64,000 nt of DNA from Albirhodobacter sp048262715 (GTDB lineage: Bacteria; Pseudomonadota; Alphaproteobacteria; Rhodobacterales; Rhodobacteraceae). The notes below the pieces were generated by a model. It made no database searches. It was not told where the DNA came from and saw only the letters and a program-made list of their open reading frames with translations. Each line of letters opens with the position of its first letter. Position 1 is the first letter of the stretch. Positions 58,880 through 64,000 of the stretch are shown one piece after another. The stretch covers positions 124,001 to 188,000 of the forward strand of contig JBLXEV010000004.1 of assembly GCA_048262715.1 (NCBI GenBank), given 5' to 3'. Made by a program: the position numbers and the translations under genes.

Positions 58880-61800
58880 CTACTCCGCGTGGCGGACGGC
58901 TTCTGCCTTAGCCCATTTCTCATCCGAGAGTGAGATGAAGGTGTAGAACATCGGCACCACGAACAGGGTGAATGCGGTGCCGAGGATCAGGCCCGAGAAC
59001 ATCACAATGCCCATCGCCTGACGTGCTGCCGCACCCGCGCCTTCCGCGATGATCAGCGGGATCACGGCGAGGGCCATAGCGGCAGTGGTCATCAGGATCG
59101 GGCGCAGTCGCACTGTTGCGGCCTCAACAATCGCCTCGCGGCGGCTCATGCCGCTTTCGCGTTGAAGATTTGCGAATTCGACCATCAGAATCCCGTGCTT
59201 CGTGATCAGGCCGATCAGCGTGATCAGACCGACTTGGGAGTAGATGTTCAACGTCCCCAGCCCAAGGTTCAGCGGAAGAATCGCCCCGAAGATCGTGAGC
59301 GGAACCGACATCATGATGATCAGCGGATCACGGAAGCTCTCAAACTGTGCTGCGAGCACCAGATAAATCACGATCAGAGCCGCCAAGAACGCGATCACGA
59401 TGGTATTGCCCTGCGTGACCTCAAGCCGCGATTGGCCGGAGTAATCGATGAAGAACCCATCTGGCATAACTTCATCGGCGATTTGCTTGATCACTGCCAG
59501 TCCGTCCCCCGTCGATTGCCCCGGAAGCGGCAGCGCCGTGATCGAGGCAGAGTTCAACTGGTTGAACTGCTCGATCGAGGAGGCCATGACGCCGGTGTTA
59601 ATCGTCACGACAGACGATAGCGGGACCATGTCGCCCGTTGCGGCGCGGACGAAATACTCGCCCAGCTGCTCTGGGTTTTCCCGAAGGTTTTTCGGCACTT
59701 GGGTGATGATGTCATAGCTATTGGAATCGCGGTCGAACTGCGAAACAGCCCCGCCGCCGACGAGCAAGCCCAGCGTCGCCCCGATCTGGCTGATTGGCAC
59801 ATTGAGCGAGGCGGCGCGGTCACGGTCAATCGTCACGCGGATCTCGGGCGCATCAAAGGCCAGCGAGTTCTGCACCACGATGAATTTGCCGGAAGCCTGT
59901 GCCTTGTTTTTGATCTCTTCCGCGACTTCCGCAACACGATCCGAGCCGTGGATCGATTGGATAATCATCGAGATCGGCAAGCCACCCCCCGTGCCCGGAA
60001 GGGTCGGGGGCGCAAAGACGAAGCCCTGCACACCAGCGACCTTGTCGAGACGGCCCTGAACTTCGGCTTGAATCTCGGCCTGACTCCGCGAGCGATCCGC
60101 CCAGTCTTTCAAAGACCAGATATAGATGCCCGAGTTGGTCGCCCCGCCGAAGCCCGCGATGGAAAACTCTGTGCGGACTTCTTCGATATCGCTCGTCTCA
60201 ACAGAAATCTGATCGGTATAAAGCTTGGTATAATCAGTGGTCGCGTAGCGCGGGCCGTTGAGGAACGCAAAGAGCACGCCCTGATCTTCGTCAGGCGCCA
60301 GTTCAGAGGAAGTTTTCGTGAACAAGAAGCCCGTCGTTGCGACCAAAACCACCACCATGATCAGGGTGATCGGCCGATAATCCAGCGAGCCGCTGACACG
60401 ACGGCCATACCAACCTGATAGCCGATCCGATGTGCGGTCGACGATCTTTTGGAATTTGGAGGTGTTGCCATGCTGCAAAAGCCGCGCCGACATCATCGGT
60501 GTGATTGTTAGAGCGATGACCCCAGAAAGGATAACGGCACCCGCCAAGGTGAAGGCAAACTCTCGGAACAGCGCGCCGGTGATCCCGCCCGTGAAGCCCA
60601 GAGGGGCCAGAACGGCGGCAAGGGTAATCGTCATCGCAATGACAGGGCCGGTGATCTCTTGCATGCCTTTGATCGCCGCCGCCTTGGGCGTCATCCCGTC
60701 TTCGATGTGACGGTGGATATTCTCCACCACAACAATCGCGTCATCCACCACAAGGCCGATGGCGAGCACCATTGCCAGCAGGGTCAGCAGGTTGATCGAG
60801 TAGCCAAGCGCGAGCAGCAGTGACATCACCCCGATCAGCGAGAGCGGAATCGTAATGATCGGCATGGCGACGGAGCGGAACGAGCCAAGGAAAAGCAGAA
60901 TGACAATAACCACGATGACGACGGCCTCGCCAAGCGTCTTGAACACCTCGGAGATCGATGCCGAGATCGTCTCGGTCGAATCGTAGACTAGCTTGATGTC
61001 CATGCCCTCTGGCAGAGACGCGTTGATCGCGGGTAGGTCAGCGACAACCGCCGCCGCCGTATCAAGCGGGTTTGCTGCAGGTGTCGGGAAGATACCGATA
61101 AACGTCCCAGGCTCGCCGTTGAACGTCACGATTGCGTCTTTTGCTGCTGCCGCCAGTTCGATTTTGGCAACGTCACGCAGCCGGATGACGGCATCCCCCT
61201 CTGCACGCAAAGGCATCGCGCCGAAGGCTTCGGGCGTTTGCAGCGTGGATTTCAGCGTAATCGCGCGGGCCACATACTCGTTCTCGGTTTTGCCGGGTGC
61301 GGCGAGGAAGTTTGACGCCTGAATTGCTCCGAGAACCTCGGATGCTGTTACATTGCGGGCCGCAAGTTTGAGCGGATCAAGCCAGACACGCATCGAATAT
61401 TCCGCCGCACCGATCACTTCGATCTCGGCCACGCCAGGGATGGTGGACATCCGCGGCCGGATCACGCGATCCAGATATTCGGTGATCTGTTCTTGCGTCA
61501 TATTCGGGTTTTGCGCCGCCAGATACATCAAGGCGAAGGCTTGGCCCGTGCCCTTTACGATCACCGGATCCTCTGCCTCGGACGGCAGTTTCCCCTTCAC
61601 CTGCTGAACCTTCGCCAGAACTTCCGTCAAGGCGGTGTCCGGATCCGATCCCAGCTTCATGTTGACGGACACGATCGAGGCCGAAGGGGTGGAGGTCGAG
61701 GTGACGTAATCGATGTTCTCGGTCGTCGCCACGGCTGCGGAGATCGGTGCAGTGATGAACCCTTGAATCAAGTCAGAGGGCGCACCTGGGTAGACGGTCG

Positions 61801-61942
61801 TAATCGTGACAACCGTTTCCTCAACTTCAGGATATTGCCGCACGGGCAGCGAGAAAATCGCCTGAAACCCGAGCAGCAGCATGAAAGCGCCGAGGACCGT
61901 CGATAGGACGGGGCGGCGGATGAAAAGTTCGGAGATGCTCAT
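58880..61942 (-). CDS. RND efflux pump permease subunit
   Basis: This AcrB/MexF-type proton antiporter has 1020 residues and about twelve transmembrane helices. It begins SELFIRRPVLSTVLGAFMLL and includes the hallmark GLVVDDAIVVVENIHRH with the proton-relay aspartates in the fourth helix, and GLITKHGILMVEFANLQR in the second half. It would export drugs or other amphiphiles. It follows the membrane-fusion protein by seven bases. No outer-membrane channel gene is in the window. The start at 61942 (MSISELFIRR) is set by family N-termini. Confidence 0.95.
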   Translation of the reverse strand: MSISELFIRRPVLSTVLGAFMLLLGFQAIFSLPVRQYPEVEETVVTITTVYPGAPSDLIQGFITAPISAAVATTENIDYVTSTSTPSASIVSVNMKLGSDPDTALTEVLAKVQQVKGKLPSEAEDPVIVKGTGQAFALMYLAAQNPNMTQEQITEYLDRVIRPRMSTIPGVAEIEVIGAAEYSMRVWLDPLKLAARNVTASEVLGAIQASNFLAAPGKTENEYVARAITLKSTLQTPEAFGAMPLRAEGDAVIRLRDVAKIELAAAAKDAIVTFNGEPGTFIGIFPTPAANPLDTAAAVVADLPAINASLPEGMDIKLVYDSTETISASISEVFKTLGEAVVIVVIVILLFLGSFRSVAMPIITIPLSLIGVMSLLLALGYSINLLTLLAMVLAIGLVVDDAIVVVENIHRHIEDGMTPKAAAIKGMQEITGPVIAMTITLAAVLAPLGFTGGITGALFREFAFTLAGAVILSGVIALTITPMMSARLLQHGNTSKFQKIVDRTSDRLSGWYGRRVSGSLDYRPITLIMVVVLVATTGFLFTKTSSELAPDEDQGVLFAFLNGPRYATTDYTKLYTDQISVETSDIEEVRTEFSIAGFGGATNSGIYIWSLKDWADRSRSQAEIQAEVQGRLDKVAGVQGFVFAPPTLPGTGGGLPISMIIQSIHGSDRVAEVAEEIKNKAQASGKFIVVQNSLAFDAPEIRVTIDRDRAASLNVPISQIGATLGLLVGGGAVSQFDRDSNSYDIITQVPKNLRENPEQLGEYFVRAATGDMVPLSSVVTINTGVMASSIEQFNQLNSASITALPLPGQSTGDGLAVIKQIADEVMPDGFFIDYSGQSRLEVTQGNTIVIAFLAALIVIYLVLAAQFESFRDPLIIMMSVPLTIFGAILPLNLGLGTLNIYSQVGLITLIGLITKHGILMVEFANLQRESGMSRREAIVEAATVRLRPILMTTAAMALAVIPLIIAEGAGAAARQAMGIVMFSGLILGTAFTLFVVPMFYTFISLSDEKWAKAEAVRHAE

Positions 61943-61949
61943 AACAGCC

Positions 61950-63128
61950 TCAGTTCGCCGCTGGCGCGTCAGCCGCGGGTGTCTCGGTTGCAGGCGCGGC
62001 CTCAGGGGCGGCGGACGGCGCTGTGGGGGCGGATTTCGGATCAGGTGAAACGGTGTTGTCGACATTCACAGTCGCGCCGGGGAACAGCTTGTTCTGCCCT
62101 GCATTCACAACCTGATCGCCGTCTTTCAGGCCCTCGGTGATTTCCACCAATGTGCTATCGCGACGCCCGAGTTTGACAAAGACTTGCTGTGCTTTGAGGA
62201 TCTTCGCACCGTCTTTTCCATCCTCTTCGCGCACCACATAAACGGAATCGCCGTAGAGCGACGAGGCCACCACCGTTTGCGGCAGGGCGATCACACCCGT
62301 TTCCGCGGGAAGGGACACCCGCACGCGCAGGAATTGGCCCGGCGTCAGCGCGCCGGGGTTGTCGACCGATGCACGGATCGTCACGAGGCGGGAGTTTGGA
62401 TCAATTTTCGGCTCGATCCCCGTGATGTTCCCTTCCGCAGAGATATCACCGACTTCGGTGGTCACCGTCACCGCTTGACCCGCCGACACCAGGGGTGCCT
62501 GCTGTTCGGTCAACGAAAAGTCCACCCGCATCGTCGATGTATCTTGCAGCGTTGCATAGGGGATACCCGCCGTTACGAACTGGCCCGGCTCGACCTGCGG
62601 AATACCAATCGTGCCCGCAAACGGGGCGGTCAGCCGCTTGGTTTCAAGGACGGCTTGCAGTTTCGCAACTTGTGCTTCTGCAGCGGTTTCATTTGCCTGC
62701 GCGGTTTGCAGGGTATTGGTCGAGGACACCCCGCGTGCTTGCAGAGCCTGCGCGCGCTCGAGTTCTGTTTTCGCAAGGGCAAGGCTCGCTTGAGCGGATT
62801 CGAGATCTGCGCGCTCTGTGCGATCATCGATCTGCAGCAACAGCGCCCCTTTTTCGACGCGATCATTCGCCGCAAACGGAATTTCACGCACAACGCCTGC
62901 CGCTTCTGTCGACAGATCCACCCCTTGGCCCGCGAGCGCGGTGCCGATGGTTTCAATGCCCGGCTCCCACGTAATCGGCTCCACGGTGGAGGTCGAAATG
63001 GTCACGGCAGGAGGTGTCATCGACGCAAAAAAGCCAGCGATCATTTTATCGCGGAACAGGTTAAATCCGATTAGGCCACCCGCGACGAGCAGGAGGGCGA
63101 CGAAAGCGATAATATAGCGTTTGTACAT
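61950..63128 (-). CDS. RND efflux periplasmic adaptor (membrane-fusion protein)
   Basis: A 392-residue HlyD/AcrA-type adaptor with an N-terminal membrane anchor (MYKRYIIAFVALLLVAGGLI). The lipoyl halves surround a coiled-coil hairpin of about 60 residues (QASLALAKTELERAQAL region), followed by a beta-barrel and a membrane-proximal domain. The last 30 residues are an Ala/Pro tail. It links the permease to an outer-membrane channel encoded elsewhere. It has a 5' leader with a CCGCC/GGCGG hairpin (63145-63158) and a palindrome further upstream. Confidence 0.94.
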   Translation of the reverse strand: MYKRYIIAFVALLLVAGGLIGFNLFRDKMIAGFFASMTPPAVTISTSTVEPITWEPGIETIGTALAGQGVDLSTEAAGVVREIPFAANDRVEKGALLLQIDDRTERADLESAQASLALAKTELERAQALQARGVSSTNTLQTAQANETAAEAQVAKLQAVLETKRLTAPFAGTIGIPQVEPGQFVTAGIPYATLQDTSTMRVDFSLTEQQAPLVSAGQAVTVTTEVGDISAEGNITGIEPKIDPNSRLVTIRASVDNPGALTPGQFLRVRVSLPAETGVIALPQTVVASSLYGDSVYVVREEDGKDGAKILKAQQVFVKLGRRDSTLVEITEGLKDGDQVVNAGQNKLFPGATVNVDNTVSPDPKSAPTAPSAAPEAAPATETPAADAPAAN

Positions 63129-63570
63129 TGCGGTCCCTTGAACCCCGCCTCTTGGCGGTTTTTAGTGCTGGTCAGTCTGGCTGACGTTCCGAGGTAAAAA
63201 CGGCTTTTGGGGGCTCAAAGTCAAGGAAAATAAGGCCAATCCGCAACGCATCACAAGACACCGCATTGTGCGCATTTGAACAGATAAGCATGGCTTACTG
63301 TAAATTCGCGCATTTTGGACCAGTGTAATCGCAGCGCTCAAGGCTCGTTTCGCCCTTCATAAAATCTGTCTTATGCCGGAATATATATCGCAGTTGCAGC
63401 AAAGATTGTGCAATTGCAGCATTTTAAGCGCCGATACTCAATTTCGGTCACCGCACTCGCCATGTTTCTTGATCGTGTCACGAGGCTGATATGTGGGCGT
63501 CATGAATCCGACGTCTCACTCTGCCATGTAGAGACAACCCGATTGCAACGGAAGGCGAAGGGGTGAGCCG
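63129..63570. other. Divergent intergenic region between the RND adaptor and the phosphoesterase
   Basis: This 442-base region holds the promoter area of both genes. It contains a leader hairpin (63145-63158), a GTCAG-N5-CTGAC palindrome (63171-63185), and, nearer to the phosphoesterase, a direct repeat TTGCAGC at 63394-63400 and 63414-63420 spaced by 20 bases. It is more AT-rich than the genes. No ORF of note is seen. Confidence 0.6.
63171..63185 (-). promoter_or_regulatory. Palindrome upstream of the RND operon, possible operator
   Basis: GTCAG-TCTGG-CTGAC, a five-base inverted repeat with five-base spacer, 43-57 bases before the adaptor start. The size and place suit a TetR- or MarR-type repressor site, but no regulator gene is adjacent in the window. 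Confidence 0.4.
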
Positions 63571-64000
63571 ATGGCACGCGATTTTCTTCATGAAACCAGC
63601 ACAGAGCGCAACACCATGCCGCCCAGAGTGACGCGCGCGCGTGCGCATCATCGCGCGCTGTTTCTTTCGGATTTTCATTTGGGCGCGCGAGGGTGCGCGG
63701 CGGAGGCCATTCTTGCTTTCTTGCGGGAAACCCATGCCGATTCGATTTATCTCGTCGGCGATATTCTCGATCTGTGGCACCCGATGATGGCGCATTGGTC
63801 GCCAACGCATGACGAAATTCTCGCAGATCTTCTGGCGCGGGCGCAATCGGGTGTGCGGATCGTCTATCTTCCGGGCAATCACGATAACGCTGTGCGGCGC
63901 CATTATGGGCGGCATCTGGATTGCATCGAGGTGGCAGAGCAAGCCATCCATGCGGCGGCAGACGGACGGCGATATCTGGTTTTGCACGGTGATGTCGCAG
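63571..64000 (+). CDS. Metallophosphoesterase, UDP-2,3-diacylglucosamine hydrolase-like (partial, 3' cut)
   Basis: An open frame runs from ATG 63571 to the window edge (143 residues seen). The calcineurin-type metal motifs appear in order: SDFHLG, VGDILDLW, LPGNHDN and LHGD. These match the LpxH branch, which cleaves UDP-2,3-diacylglucosamine to lipid X in lipid A synthesis, but other phosphoesterases share them. GAAGGGG precedes the ATG. It may begin a new operon beyond the window. Confidence 0.85.
   Translation, partial: MARDFLHETSTERNTMPPRVTRARAHHRALFLSDFHLGARGCAAEAILAFLRETHADSIYLVGDILDLWHPMMAHWSPTHDEILADLLARAQSGVRIVYLPGNHDNAVRRHYGRHLDCIEVAEQAIHAAADGRRYLVLHGDVA

Noticed and set aside
1..64000. 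Insertion sequences, prophage genes, CRISPR arrays, tRNA or rRNA genes
   Set aside because: None was seen: no transposase or integrase motifs, no regularly spaced repeats and no cloverleaf recognised. A covariance-model scan for small RNAs was not possible here.

Overview
The window is a GC-rich chromosomal segment from an alphaproteobacterium, most likely order Rhodobacterales. The evidence is the Tol-Pal set with a long Pro/Ala/Glu-rich TolA, the gene order coxB-ctaB-small ORF-ctaG-coxC-SURF1-thrC-M16 protease, a Tad pilus locus with very short Flp pilins, and a short intergenic repeat (GCCTCCGGCGGGGATATTT) of a kind I associate with this group. Codon use looks uniform. I see no insertion sequence, prophage, CRISPR array, tRNA or rRNA, so this is mostly vertically inherited chromosome. 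Many starts were set by Shine-Dalgarno position and family length; several are GTG or TTG. Layout: (1) 1-9587, plus strand: end of tolR, tolA, tolB, pal, cpoB (envelope constriction and outer-membrane integrity), then tilS, ftsH, a Tam-like methyltransferase, chorismate mutase and folD. (2) 9719-12865: a minus-strand AAA+ ATPase of unknown role and a divergent polytopic membrane protein. (3) 12939-24795, minus strand: a Tad/Flp pilus locus. It has four small pilin-like genes, cpaB, a secretin plus OmpA-like lipoprotein, and a seven-gene run cpaE-cpaF-tadB-tadC-tadD-TPR lipoprotein-cpaA. Terminators split it into several transcription units, and a shared upstream motif links the pilin genes with cpaE. 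(4) 25196-29835: a lytic transglycosylase, then a likely decaprenyl-phosphoryl-pentose module made of a HAD-UbiA fusion, a DprE1-like FAD oxidase and a flippase-like membrane protein. (5) 30000-37381: 3-oxoacid CoA-transferase (scoAB), dprA, topA, tldD. (6) 37551-44972: the aa3-type cytochrome oxidase assembly operon (subunits II and III, heme O synthase, CtaG, SURF1; no subunit I here), followed by thrC, an M16 protease and a GNAT. (7) 45030-53360: an FAD-linked oxidase, a tightly coupled mtnP-SDR-DUF2269-apt operon for methylthioadenosine/adenine salvage, an EamA exporter, a flavin reductase-like protein, a GNAT, an EcsC protein and a DUF1178 protein. (8) 53367-58753: a diverged pyruvate-kinase-like protein, lysC and ptsP. 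(9) 58880-64000: an RND efflux permease with its membrane-fusion protein, and the 5' part of a metallophosphoesterase that runs off the end. The points most worth following are the HAD-UbiA/DprE1-like/flippase module without DprE2, the pilin family with a G/AVT(V/I)DW processing motif, the motif shared by the Tad promoters, the 3'-end repeat family, and the pyruvate kinase homologue with altered catalytic positions.
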